From Oreochromis niloticus (Eukaryota; Chordata; Actinopteri; Cichliformes; Cichlidae), in contig NC_031983.2 of the NCBI RefSeq assembly GCF_001858045.2, positions 5,946,369 through 6,010,368 on the forward strand: DNA of 64,000 bases. The letters are read 5' to 3'. Numbering within the stretch: position 1 is the first letter of the stretch; every line of letters starts with the position of its first letter. The notes beneath the pieces were generated by a model. It ran no database searches, was not told the origin of the DNA, and saw only the letters and a list, made by a program, of their open reading frames with translations. This document shows positions 35,452 through 48,751 of this stretch, piece after piece. The position numbers and the translations under genes were made by a program.

Positions 35452-38400
35452 GGTTAGGGAATACAGTATGTGCTTCATTACAGTTGGTTTGGATAAATCT
35501 CTGTCATAACTATTAGCCTATAAGTTCACAGCTACTAGAGTGTATTAGCTGCGATGAGCAACAGATGATTGACCCCACATGTGAAACATGCACAAAATTT
35601 CCTCACAAAGATGACATCATGCTAACTACTAGCTACAATGACTGCTGGCTAGCTTCCAAATCTCTTCGGCTGTCTTCTACGTTGTGCAGTCTGCAGAGCT
35701 GATTTGTTGAAGTTAGCATGCATTAGACAGTGGCAAATGGTTCAAGCAGCCGCCTAGCATTAAAATAGTTTTGAATCTACTTTTGCTTTTCCAGAAAGTA
35801 TCCAAGTTTGACTTCCTTAGTGATTCTGTTGCAGGTCCTAGATTATTTCCCCACTATTGTTACTCTCTCTTTCGTTCACTCCTTTTCAAACAAGAACCCC
35901 ACGAAAAAGATGAAAGACTCACTTCTGCTCACAAAAAGAAAGAAACCTCACAGCTGAAGGTCAAAAAGCCAAACACCGTGTGACTACATATGTTCATGGG
36001 TGTGTATATGTGTTTATCACTTGCCAGGATCTCAGGAGGGAGCAGTGGCATTGTTAATACACGGTCATTTTGTGTTGCACTGAGTGACAGGCGAACTGGA
36101 AATGTACGTTCCTGGCTTTCTTAGGAAAGTGCCAGTGGGCTGCGCTCGGGGGAGTTTAACTTAAGGAAATGACACTTTCTCCTGCAAGATCTCAATCTGG
36201 CCGAGTGCACTGCCAGCCACAACAATGCATGTTGAAAATGGGAGGGGGCCATGTTATCCTCCCGTCGGCCGGCCCGGTTCCGAGCCGACGGAGTGGTCCG
36301 GCTGGTGTGCCTGATAAGCACTTGCCATAAGGCTGTGACAAGGAGAAGGGAGCTCAGCGGTACAAACTGTTCTGGTTAACACCCTGAGTGAGCCTGCGTA
36401 ATGTCATATACCGCTAAAATTGTCTAGAGATGTAATGACCAACAGTTGTGTGTGCAGTGTTTTGAGGAGGCAAAGGAGATTAGAAATACATCCAGTATAA
36501 CCAGGAAGATAGCAGGAGGGAAGAGATAAGAAAGGCAGGAGGAGAAGATGAGCTATTCCTATTACAACATCCACAAATACTTCAACATGCCACAGCAAAT
36601 ACACATTTAAACCTATTAAAGATTCAGTGTCTTTGTTTTCACTCTAAAACCAAATAAAGATTCTATATTTTTTACCCCCACCTGCAAATTTCCATACAGG
36701 GAAAAGGCAACTGTGACGTGGAACATGGATCACTTTTCTCTGTCAGGTCGTCACAGCACTGCAAAGGCAACAGACGACACATGCAAATTCTGCACGATGT
36801 CAAAGACTGTACAAGTTGAAAGAAGAAACTGCACTGCTCATCTGAATCAAGGGTCCTGTTGCCAAAGATGAGGCTGACACATTAGGAACATTTTTAGGAT
36901 TTTCTTTTCTTTTTTTGAGAATTTATTTCTCTTCTACTTGGTAAATTTTTATGCAAAAGTTTTTAGCCTGAAACTGTTTTGTGGTTTAATGAAAAATGTG
37001 GAACAGATCCAGATCTTTTCCCCACCCAGTGTCATCTCTACTGTCATGGAACGGAAAGTCAAAGTTGGTTTCTGATTGGATTGTTAATTGCCTGTAGAGT
37101 GTTTTGATGGAAACAGTACTGGAAACTACTTTTTGATGAGCTGTCATCAGGTAGAAGCAGAACACGGCAAAGGTTTTGTTGTTGTCTGCGAGAATTTTCA
37201 CGCACTATATGTGATTATATCTTCCAGGTGTGAAAAGTAAAGATGATGCCGAGGCAGAACAAAAACTGCAATCTTTAATGCAGGTTTCATAACCAGCAGA
37301 GTGAGTCTTGTGTGGTGATTGTGTGTTTAACTTTATGGGCTTTACTCACTCTTCTCAGGTCATACTGAACAATATATCAACTCAGTTTTTCTCACTATTA
37401 GTCATTCTTACAGTCCAAAAGGAGGATTTCCCATGATATACTCATTGGCTATCAACTTGTGACTGACAAGTGAGCATATGGCTTCATATCCTGATCAACC
37501 GCTTGCTAATCAAATGTGGTTTCAAAAAGCCCAGATGGTGACAGCAAGTAGGAATTCAAAAACCAGTGGATGACATCACGATGGCTATGTTCATATTTTA
37601 TGCAGCGCATTTGGAACAGGGTTAAAACCAGTGGCATGAAAGCATGACAGAATGAACCATTTGTGTTGGGGTTCCATCTGACAACATCTGAACATGGGTT
37701 ATGAAAAGCTGTAAAGTTAAAATGAATAGACAGCGGTAAAACACAAGTGATAGCTTTAAAGAACACAATCATTAAAACCCTATTTGCAAGGATCGTCTAT
37801 CTTAAAGTGCAAATCTTTTGCATCACTAACTTCTGTCATGTGATATACCTAAAAAAAACCCATAAAACCGGAAGATTGCCTCTTGTTGATCTTACAATCA
37901 CTTAGTATACAACTGGGTTTCATTAGCATCTGGATGCAGCTTGTGTCAGGGTGGTAATAGAAGTATTAGACAGCCATGCAGCACCGCTATTACCATCCCA
38001 AATCCTAATTACAGAGGCCAACAGTGGGACACAGAGACAAGGAGACAGGCATGGACATGAACTTCTCCAACAGTTGGGCCCCATGATAGACACACATACC
38101 TTTAACTGGGCCTCAGTCACTGCAGATACTCAGCCACCCTGTCAGTTACTGAACACTTTATGGTTTATTTGAGCCCTTGGAATTGCTACAAGGGTGCGGT
38201 TCACCACATTAGAGAATACAATGAGCAGCGAAACGTTCAATCACAGGAAAATATTGTTTCACTTCATTCAGCTTACCTTCCTGTGAGTGACAGCTTGCCT
38301 CACAGACTGTAAATTCCCACCCATCTGGTACCCTGCTTCAACACTTCAAGAAGAATTATCTTCAGCTGCTCGGAAAATCACATCACTCCCAGTCAGTTCA

Positions 38401-41400
38401 GCCTAGAGGAGTCCGTGCAAAGCAGGGATAAAGTACACGGTCTGAGTTTGTCACACGACAGAAAAGTGTGTTTCCAGTCACAGCTGCATTTTGATATTAA
38501 CTGCCAAAACAGAAAACAAAGTAGTCTAAGATTTTCTCAACTGAACAATGCAGGTTCAGGGAAGAACTCACAACATCCATTTTCCTCACTTTGCTGCTGT
38601 TTCTCTAGTGCAGCCAGTTTATAACCCAATTTTAAAAATAGGTTAGTTATTTTAATGTTACATGCAATAATTCCTCCTTAGAAACACACGGATACACAAC
38701 TCCTGTAGACCAGTTTCACAGCTGTACTCACAACTGCACAGCTTTCATTCTTGTTGTGACGGACAGATACTTGTGACAGTGCACCTACGGCATCTGGCGC
38801 TAGCATAGCAACACATCTGTACAAGAGATTTTTGCCAGTTCACTCTACTCCACCAGGTATTCCTTGCCTCTATCGCTTCCATCAATAGTCCAGTAAACGA
38901 TCTTGTAGCTTCTCGTTCAGATTCAGCTCTTTTTTCAAGTAGACCCAATCAGTCCCTCCATGTTAGCATTAGCAGATGCTAACATGTCAAGTTTGTGCCT
39001 TTAGTGTTTTTTTTATCTTGCATGCATTTATTTGCAGTGGTCATTAGTCATGGCTTGGGCAGGTTTTCGACACATTTAATGTGTCACATTCCCACAAGTT
39101 CCACCTTTCGGGAAAAACATGAATGACTGGAGCTGATGTTGACATTTTTGTGCAATGCTATATGAAAGGATGGTTGCGTAACAACTGGCCTTGCCAGACC
39201 CAAAAAGTACTTTTATGCACAAACAAAAAGTGTAAAAGAAGATGAAGAAGAAGAAAATATGGATGTAGATCCTTACCCATATTTGGCCCAGTGCATACTG
39301 GGATAAGCTCCAGTTCGATGTTCCAGTTACTTATTCATTGTTAAACTCACAGAAAATTCATTCAGAGCAATTTTGAGGAATTTGAATGATTAAACATTTA
39401 GAACTGGAATTAATAATAATAATATTGAAGAAATATGTTTACAAAGTCGTTATTTCTTTCATAATTTACAATCTCTGGGTTTAAGACCAAATATGATTCG
39501 AATATTTACAATTACAGTAAATCACGAGAAACAAAAATTATGGGATAAATGGATAAACCAGGCAGGGAAAGGTAAACAAACCTGATGAATCAAAGCAATC
39601 ACTAATAAACTAGCAATAACTGGAATGTGTCTCTGTTTGTGTGTACTTATGCTTTACATGTCTCACATGAGCCGTAGAGACCGGACACAGACCATCGGCT
39701 TCTGACAGGCATTTCAAACCCCTCCTGCCCTCTCCACCGTGTGGCCTCGCCGATAATGGGAACCTGATCGGCGGGAGCACAGAGCGGGTGGTGGTGGAGG
39801 TGGTGTTGAGGGGGGGTTATGTGGTCCGTCTTTTGTGAGAAACTCTTCAAAGCGCTGGCCCTCCTATTTGTCCAGTGGAGCTCTTTGTAACGGTATCCTC
39901 CACTGTCATTTTGCCCCTTTTATTTTTAGGCAGAGCTATTATTGCTCCCATACCCCTCACATACCCCTGGGCTTTGTGTGCAGGGACAGGGTCAGGTTTT
40001 AACTTTTCCCCCCCATGTTCGACTGTCTTTTCTCCCCCTCCTCCGCATGTCGTTCGTAAAGAGTAATGGATCGCAGCGGCCAGCGAGCGCTCTTCTAATT
40101 CCCGGTCTCGCTGGAAGCACGACAGCATCTGCTTGGTGCACGGCTCGACTCGTTATTGGACCAAAGTCATGAGATCTCCGTTTGACTGCCCCTGACCGAT
40201 GGTAATAATAGCATCCTTTCAAAGTCAACTGGCATCAGAAAAATCAGAGTTAAAAAAATAATAAAAAATTAAAAAGCTGGTTTATAGAGTACAAAGTTTT
40301 CTGTTGCAGTTTCCAGACTAGACTTAAGAATGGGGGAGGTCGAGCTTTCTCACCCAGCCTCAACCCCCGCACCCCGTGTTAGACTGGCCCCCACCTTACG
40401 CATTATTAAAGTGTTCTTTAAAACAAATTTGTATTCCTTGTCTTTCAACACAAAGTGAGAGCTTTGGTATTTAGGCTGTTGTATTACCACTTTTATATTT
40501 CTTTAGATATACTTATTGATGTGTGTGTCTGTATCATGTATCTGCTATTTAACTGTCTAGTCTATTGTTTATTTGCAGCACTTTGGTCAGCTTTGTCATT
40601 TGAATGTGGCTTATAATTAAATTAGGATTGGATTTTCTTGTAATAATTATTTACAAATAGAAATCCATTTAGTTTCCACACCAACAAATTAAGTTTTTCC
40701 CCAAAAGAAGATCCACATTAAAAGGTTATTTTATTACTATTTGGTTTACAGTAATACATTAGAAGCAAAAAAAACCAAACAAGTTCTGTCCTTGTTTTTA
40801 GGGACATAACACATTTTTAAGAGCTCCAATCTCATATTTAAGCAAATTAAATGTGAATTCCTGTGTTTAGGTGACAGACTTATTTACACAAAGATGAAAT
40901 AACTTAAAGCATATTCTAAAAACTTTGCAGTTTAGTTTAGGTTTGGATTTTGCATTTGAAAATGATTCCTGTGTATTTCATAGTCACTCTTGAAGTCTTG
41001 CCTAAGTGCAACAGAAGGGAAACAGGTGGGACATTTATAGTAAAGGGATGACAGTGTTTTCTGGGACACGGTGACAGATGCTGCATAATAGACAGAGGCC
41101 TTCAGTCCCTGCCTGCTGCCTGTTTGTCTGTTTGCCAGCCCGTTTGTGACCCTGAGGTGTAGCAGTGCGTGCCGCCCCCTTCCTAACGTCACCCTGTTCC
41201 CCTGTAATATCTGACATGAGTAAATGAATAATAGATCAGAGGCTTTAGCTGTGCTGTAACTTTACCCGATACTCCAGGACAGGAGGCAGGCCAGAGGCTT
41301 CAGCCAACAGAGGACACGTGACCACAGCAGAATAGCCATTCAGTGTGACCGTTGATGAGTAAAAGCTGTATTATTACCACCGCTCAAACACCATGTGGTT

Positions 41401-42079
41401 GATATAAATGCTTAACTGGCTGCTGGCTACAAGTGCCTCAGTGTGCGCTCAGCTGCCCTGGTGCACACAGCTGTCCAGAGTGATTGATCTGTGTTATCTA
41501 CAGACTGTTCAAAGTCTTCATCTGTGGCTTTAGACTGCATGTGAGGTCACTGTGCCATGTAAACTGTGTTTTAATTAATTACTGAGAACTTTCTGTAATG
41601 GTACTGTACAAAAAGATGGGCATAACCACAATGACTAAATTAAATGAATTCTAAATTTTAAAGTCTCAGCATTAGCTTTTGGACAGCTGCACGTTGGTTT
41701 ATTTGAGTGCTAATGTTATCAAGCGTGGTTAGCAAGCTGCACTTATGAACTGTACAGGTGCAAAGCAGAGACAAACACATCTGCTAATTAGTGTTCGGTA
41801 ACACGACTAGAATTTCATTTCTTGGTCCACTTGAGCAACCAGGCCTAGCAAGTAAGGTGCGGCCCAACAGATAGCTAGTGACTACAGCTGCCAGCATTGG
41901 CACACCTGTCAATCAGATAGGCCTTACCCTCAACTTGTGAGTTATAAATAATAAAAAAATATAATAAGTACATGAATGAAAAAAATAAGCGCCCATATAC
42001 AGTTGTTATAAAAGGGGAAACATTTGATAGGTTTTAAATGGTTTTTGAAGCTGTTAAACTGGGAATCTGTAGATATGGA
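35452..42079. other. Intergenic, longest stretch with few recognised repeats
   Basis: No exon recognised. 36120-36340 is GC-rich with an 8-bp palindrome (CCGTCGGC at 36262-36269, GCCGACGG at 36284-36291). 39640-40210 is a CpG-containing block with overlapping frames on both strands (up to 93 codons) but no family similarity. Both are better explained as regulatory or unique non-coding DNA. Confidence 0.5.
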
Positions 42080-42170
42080 CATGCTTTAAAAGCCAGCCCC
42101 ATGTGGCTACTTCAGGAACTGCAGATTCCATTTTAATTTATTTTTCAACCCTGAAGCGGTCACTAGTTTT
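42080..42170 (+). repeat. Dispersed repeat fragment, partner of 56515-56605
   Basis: Shares the order 'agcc...', 'caggaactgcag' and '...cctgaagcggtcac' with 56515-56605. Confidence 0.5.
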
Positions 42171-42799
42171 AAATTTACTTTTGTCTCTAGTGTCTTTTTC
42201 TGCAGTCACCAGCCTATAGCTGTTTTGCCTACTAAGGCTGGGAACTAATATGGGATTTTGAGGGTTAGCATCATTGTCAAATTACCTGCAAACAACCAGA
42301 AATGTAAAGCAAACATTTATTCAAAAATAGTACCATTGAACAATCTCTCTGCTATTTAGATAGTTGGCTATAGTGACTTTTCATAAACTGTCTATATATG
42401 TCGATACTGCTAATAATGGTAGATCATCGTGACAACTTGTTTATCTGTTGTGTCTCAACCAGACATATAGTCTGCAGATTCAGCATGCAGATAAACACCT
42501 AGAGATGCAGTTGATTTCTGTTGTTTTTAGTTGTTTCTTGATCAAGCATGAATGTTTCATCAAGACCAGCATCAGTTGCCCCCCAATAGCACAAATCACT
42601 GTGATGTGTTTTAAACTTTTCATGCTCAAAGCTCGTAAAGTCAAGCTAAAACTGAGGGTTATCTTCAAGTTCATACACAGTATAAAAACTTCAGTAAGGA
42701 TCTGAGCTGTCACTGTGAAAGAATCATTCAAAAAACAAAAAATATAAGTTCAAAATCTAGAAAAAGTATTTCTGATGCTCACAAAGCAAGAAATTCAAA

Positions 42800-43650
42800 G
42801 AGAGCCACACAGTACAGAAGAAGCCCTGCAGAAGTAGGATGTGAAAGATTTCAAAGACTCTGTAATGAAAACTAAAGCCCCCAGAACAGCTGCCAAGACA
42901 TGAGTAAGTGACTTAACCAAGTCGGGAATTGTAATCTCAAAGTAGACAAACACTAGAACCCTGCACAGGAATGACTGTGAGGTTACAGACCAAGAAAAAG
43001 TCCACTTCTGCAGAAGAGAAACTTTCAAGTCAGACTGAAATATGCTAAGGATGACCTGGAGAAAGATTATGCAGACTTGAAACACGTCCTTTGGTCAGAT
43101 GAGACTCAGCTAGAGCTCTTTGCTACAGAGATGCTGCTTCTGTTTAGAGAAAGAAAGGAGAGGCAAGCCCAAAGAACAGCATCCCCACAGTGAAACACGG
43201 TGGTGGGAGTATTATGCAGTGTGTCTGAAACTGGGAATTTCATCAAGGTGGAAGGAATCATACAGGAAGCAGAATATGTGGAAATTTTGAAAGAAAGCAT
43301 CAAACAGTTGGCACAAAATCTGTGTGGGTCTTTGCTTTGTCTTCCAACACAACAACAACCCAAAATATACATCACTCCTGTTGAAGAACACAAGACCAAA
43401 GTGAATGTTATTGACTGGCCTAGACAAGAAAAAAGCATAAAGCCCTGATTTGAATCCCACTAAAAATCCCACTGGGGTGAACGGTCCACGCCAGAAGACC
43501 ATCCAAATCTGGAGGAGGTTGAGAGATTTGCCAAAGAAGAATGGGCTGGGACTGTTCGGGAGACATGGTGTTAAAATGTCTTGCTTTGTTTAACAAAACT
43601 TCAGAAATACTTTAAAAAGATGATGCAATTTTCCTATAGGGGCTAACACT
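42800..43650 (+). mobile_element. Decayed Tc1-like transposon
   Basis: The plus strand encodes HVLWSDE (about 43085-43110), then a frame-broken GEASPKNS, TVKHGGGSIM (about 43190-43220), and later a DWPRQ / PDLNPT-like stretch (about 43410-43465). These are the Tc1 landmarks WSDE (second catalytic Asp), VKHGGGSxMxW and WPxxSPDLNPIE (before the third catalytic residue). Frameshifts and stops break the frame. Terminal repeats were not resolved. Confidence 0.75.
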
Positions 43651-44340
43651 TCTGTCCTCATCTGTATGTATCCGGTTTATCTTTGCTGGAAAAATACGGA
43701 TAATCCATATGGAATGAAAGCAAAGAAACACAAAGAAACGGACATGATTCATTTTAAAAGGATCTCAACTGTAAGACAGGAAGCAAACATCTTGGAGCTA
43801 GAAGGTCATTGCACTATTAGAGATGAAACAACAGAAGCAATTTCAATGTGCCAGGATGAATAGAAAACAATACAATGAGTCAGCCTGCAGCTGCTTAAAA
43901 AAAGGTTCACTTTTCACTTTGAGCAGAAAAATCGGTTCCTGCTTTCCTTCCACTTTAAGAAAATAAGCTTAGGAAATATGAAATCCTTAAGCACTCAGTA
44001 GATATACGCTAGAACTGTTATTAATCTGATTTGCTTTTATTTGATCGGATTTTAAGCAGAAACCAAACTTTCTAACTCCACTAAAACTAAGCAGAAAAGT
44101 GAGTTAATGTGAACAGTTAGCTGTGATGCTCATTCATGTTGCAGGTGTAATGTAGTATAACGCAAGATGGCATCGCAGACCAACAACCCCCAAACTGTCT
44201 TCATATATTTTTGGCCAGATCATGTACCTAAATATTGCAAATTACATTCTTTTTTCCCAGTTAGGAGATGTATTCATAAATCTGCTTCATATATTGTCCC
44301 TTCATTTGCCAAAGCGTAGGAGAAAAATGTAGATTTTTAA

Positions 44341-46909
44341 AGGGGACATGAAACGCTACACATATAAAGGATAATTTACATCATAGAGCCGAGCTCACAA
44401 AAACTGACATAGATATAGCTCTGTCTGTGAAGCTGGATTTAAGAAATAAGTGCTTCAAGTTTTAAAAACATATTTAGCACATCTTCTGTTAGTACAAACT
44501 GTGACACCTTGTGGTTGGTCGGTTGCAGTCAATAGACTTTCATTAGCTTGTGTTAGCTAACAAGTGACAGAATCGATAACTTTAAAACTAAAGATCAGTT
44601 TAAGGGGATCACTTTTGTGCTGTTTTTGGCTTTAACAATGACTTTTAAGTTAAGAAGCAGATATACTGTCCACTTTACTGTCTCTTTAGCAGTAAGTGAT
44701 TGGTCATTGTTTGGCTAGCTGCACTCAAACGGGAAAATCCAGCTGTTTGTTATAATGTTCGGGATTGTAAAGCACTTGTAAAACATTATAAATGGGGACT
44801 GTGTGTGGGAGAGCCTGTTTGAGCCAGGTGACGTGTGGCAATCAGCGCTATTTTATGCAATAACAACATCTTTCTCTTCCCAAGCAAATCTCGACAGTTT
44901 ACAACATACTGTAACAGTTCACTTCATGCACATCGACTCCCCTTGAAGGGAATTATCAGCCCTTCTTTGTTCTTCAGTGTAAGCTAGTGATAGCTGGGAT
45001 CAAATGATGCAGGTAAAACATCGGTAACCAAACTACCACACACATCACAAGACAGCCTTTTCAAAATCTTGACAGGCAACAAACGGTGAGATTCAAACAA
45101 AGGGCTCTTATTCTAGCACCCAGAAATGTTTGGTTGAGCTCACTCAAAAAAGAAATAATTTTTTAATTGTTTGATTAATTTTATTGTCTAGCACAGAAGA
45201 AAACAAGCTCATGTGGCTTCCTGAACTCTGTATAGAGTGTTAACTTCACGTAACAGGATTTGACTGTAAAGCAGTTGCTCAGTCTTACCTGTGAAAGATA
45301 CTCTAAAGTGATTTGGATTGGGCAGTCAAACGGTTCAAACAAGCCCCAGCTCAACCAGAGCCCAATCCCAATTTAATACTCATTGATGGTCCGTGGCAAC
45401 CAGAGCCCAATGCCCACTTTATAGCCAATGATGGCAGACCTCCATCTAGTATGAGAGATGAGATCACTGCACTGAGATTCTAACTGGAGGAGTATCAGCA
45501 CATGCTGAAAATAATTCACTATAAAATGGTAGCTGCAAATCACAAAGCTGTCAAGTCCAAAATGCATGATTGGCTTCGCCTGCAGTTAAAGTGCTGCAGA
45601 GAAAATTCTTGAGCTCTATGAACAACTGGGAGAGGCTCACAGAAACAGACCTGAGTTCAAGCTCTTGTGGAAGACGGCAACACACCGCTGTGGAGGTGAG
45701 TGTGGAGGCTTCAAAACACACTACAGATGCTCCACACACAGACTCTCATAGAGCTGAAAACAACTAGAGAAGCTGAGTTGGAGATCTAATGTAAGAAGCA
45801 GCATGAGGAGATCGAACAACTCCATGAGCAGCTCCTCAAAATGAAAAGAAATCTAGAGCGGAAGTGGCAAAATGCAAAGAACAAGAACAAAGAGCCTGCT
45901 GTGAGTTCAAACCAAACTCTGCACCAGTGAGGCCCTTTGTCAAAAAAGGATTTGAGGGCACAAAACTTAAAACAAGAACTGGAAAAACCAAAGCTTCCTA
46001 CCTGGAAATCATAGAGAAGAAAAACCGGGAGAACACGAGCATCAAAAACAAACTCCAGCAAACTGAAGAAGTGAAGATCGTACTGCAGCAGAGAGCAATC
46101 TCTGCAAGAGACAGACCAGATAGATCTCGGACCCAAAATGAAACAATACAACAGTCAAGTCAAGAAAAACAGTCATTCAGATCATTCAACAAATTGGAAT
46201 ATTAGACAAAGATAACAGATGTAAACACAAAATGCAGTTTCTAAATGAAAGTGTTGATTGTTTAGAGGAAAAAAAATTGAAACCTATATTATATATACTG
46301 TAACTATGTGTCTTATGATTAAGATCGGAAATCTCATCAGCTAAGAGGAGACTGTAACGTGGAGATTTTTTGTGTTCGGTAAGAAACTGTTGTGTTTGTG
46401 TTGTGATACGCATGTAGCAACCTGTGATGTTGTAAACTTTTTGGTTGTGTTGAGAAAAGAGAATATTTTATTGCATAAAATAGAGCTGATTACATTCTGC
46501 GAACATCTGCTTTGCCAGCTGATTGCACTGCTCGGTACACTCGGCCTGGTGAGGAAAGTGTTGGACTCCAGCTGCTAAAGAGACAGACAGTGAAAGTGGA
46601 CAGCATGTCCTCAATTCTTAACATAAAACTCATCGTTACAGCCTGGGGCAGCATAAAAGTAATCGAGTAATCGATTTTGTCCCTTGTTAGCATAAACTAA
46701 TGTAAGTCTATTAGCCGCACCCAACAAATCAACCACATGACATCACGGTCCGTACTGACAAAAGATGGCGCTAAACATGTTTTTGAAACTTTTAAAAGCA
46801 CTTATTTCTTAAATCCGGCTTCACAGACAAAGTTACGTCTATGTCAGTTTTTGAGAGCCCGGCTTAATGGTGTAAATTAGCCGTTAAAGTGTAGCGTTTC
46901 ATGTCCCCT
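44341..46909. mobile_element. Large foldback element with TTAA flanks and about 0.5-kb inverted arms
   Basis: The left end AGGGGACATGAAACGCTACA is repeated in inverse at the right end (46890-46909). The similarity continues inward through 'aaaactgacatagatat', 'gtctgtgaagctggattt' and 'aagaaataagtgctt'. It then runs through 'ctgtccactttactgtctct' and as far as 'ctattttatgcaataa' (about 44850-44865 left, 46468-46483 right). TTAA lies directly outside both ends (44337-44340 and 46910-46913). TTAA duplications are made by piggyBac and Kolobok elements; ends starting AG rather than CCC favour Kolobok or an unassigned group (inference). The centre (about 45300-46260) is a decayed coding relic, listed separately. 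Confidence 0.8.
45307..46205 (+). pseudogene. Coiled-coil coding relic inside the foldback element
   Basis: Coding-like peptide can be followed through at least four frame changes. At 45310-45612 it reads KRFKQAPAQPEPNPN..., DEITALRF(stop)LEEYQHMLK and HDWLRLQLKCCREN. From 45608 it reads LELYEQLGEAHRNRPEFKLL. From about 45750 it reads IELKTTREAELEI(stop)CKKQ and HEEIEQLHEQLLKMKRNLER. The longest open piece, 45864-46205, encodes 113 residues rich in K, E, Q and T (for example TSIKNKLQQTEEVKIVLQQR). Heptad-like leucines suggest coiled coil. No transposase motif is seen. It may be the element's own second ORF or a captured host gene; the parent gene is not recognised. Confidence 0.5.
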
Positions 46910-46913
46910 TTAA

Positions 46914-48553
46914 ATAACAAAGGCAGTTTTAGACCTCCATAGCTGAGACTGGTTTGCAGCATAAACTGAACCATCCTGTAGCTGTACCATTGTATTTCTG
47001 TCTTAACACCTTATATTAACTGCTTTGTAAAATATTCAGGCAAATAAGTACTGAGAAAAATCAATGTGAACTAGCTAAAACAAGCTAACGTAGGCTAAAA
47101 ATGTTTTTAATGAACAACATATGGTAATGTAATTTAATAGTGATTTTTGTTTTTTTAAATTATTGAATATTGGACTTTGAGAAGATAAAAGGTAAATGTA
47201 GGGAAAAATTCAAGGTGACACAAGGAGCTTTACTCAGAAGCTGCACTCTGGGGAGAAACATTAGCCGGCGTTGAGATGAATAACAAAAGTCAATAACAGC
47301 ACAGCCCAATCAACACAGTTCATCTGATTCACACACTGACCAGAGAATAATGCAGTACGCTTGGATACTCATGCAACAAATGCATGCCGGGGACACACAC
47401 AAACACACGCCTCCCTCTCCGGAGAGGATCGGGTTTCCTTCTGTGTCCACTGGCTTATTAAACATTAAGCTCAGCAGCTTCCCTACAGAAGGGGGAAAAA
47501 GGCCTCCCCCACCTCCCTCGAACTAACCTTCCCTCTCTCATTACAGCTGTTGAGGTATGAAACAACAGGAGCATGGCCACAACAAAAGAGCCAGAGGCCA
47601 AGAGCCAGTCTTTAGGTTGACTCTAGCATTCGCCCAGCGACAGCAGGTAGGCCTGAGTGGGTGACAATAACTGCTTCAACACAATAATGGAAATTCAGCT
47701 TTTCATGTGGTAACAAATAGTCCCAGGTGAATATTATACTGGACACTTGCTCATTATCAACAATGCTCTCGTGCCTACACATAGATACAAAGATCAGTAA
47801 CAGGTGGATATTCAAAATGTAACTAAATTACATTGTTAACCAACTTTGTCTAACCTCTTTAACCCCAACTGTCAGACAGAAATCAAATAATGAAGGAAGA
47901 TGCGATTCCAAGAACCGACAGTTTCACTCAGAGGTCATTTTGGGAAAGGAATGAATATAAAGTCAATTGTGGAAAATTGTTAAAGAAAATAAGCATGTAT
48001 GAGAAATGTTTCTTATCCTTAGCGGAGCACTGTCCTCACTCTGAGCAGAGGGGATTTCTCAGCTTCCCAGGTGTTGTGCGGACACTCCCTCGAGTGTGTA
48101 TGATAGTTTAGTAGTTTGACATCTGACACCTGACAACAGGAAAGCTCTGTGTGTGTGTGTGAGAGAGAGAGGGAGTGGACTCACACAGGCTTAACACACA
48201 AGTCAAACAGTAATGAGTTACATGTGACCTGAAAAACCTTTGTTTAGACAACATTGCCCCCTGCTGGAAGCAACACAAATCGCTAAAACTGCATACTAAT
48301 TCTATTATGGTTACTTTTTAATAAGAAAAGAAAAATGACAAAATTGTCATCTCGTCTAGTTTTAAAAAAAAATATTTTCAATTAATTATACAAGGAGTCA
48401 GGGTAAAGTAAGGAATGCAGTTCATATAAAGATGAAGTCGTGGTGGATGAACCTATTAAACACACAACTTTCACCCACAAGATTGGTGTTTGTGTCACAT
48501 TTAAAAAAAACTACAGTGGCCCTGAGAGGTCAAATAGAAAAATGCCCCAAAAG
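46914..48553. other. Intergenic, no gene seen
   Basis: Sequence right of the foldback element. 47220-47560 is unique-looking. A short GT/GA run lies at about 48151-48172. Nothing coding is supported. Confidence 0.55.
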
Positions 48554-48751
48554 CTCACAAAACACAACAGAAGTATTTTTGGGGAGACATGTATCTACAG
48601 TATTACATGAATCATGTGATTAAAACAAGTTTGCACCTTTTTCTCCCTCACAACACTGATGAGTCCTCCATTTTTTTAAGCGTGGTCATAAACCGCAGTT
48701 GTTCCACCACATTGATGTCTCCCCAGAAATACTTCTGTTGTGGTTTGTGAG
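48554..48751. repeat. 37-bp inverted repeat (35/37), hairpin MITE-like
   Basis: The left arm 48554-48590 (starting 'ctcacaaaacacaacagaag') and the reverse complement of the right arm 48715-48751 differ at two positions. The loop is 124 nt. Both arms translate to the similar peptide TTEVFLGRH in opposite orientations, which is a by-product of the palindrome. No target duplication was identified. Confidence 0.75.

Noticed and set aside
39847..40128. 93-codon minus-strand frame
   Set aside because: Overlaps other frames on both strands in GC-rich DNA; no protein family recognised.
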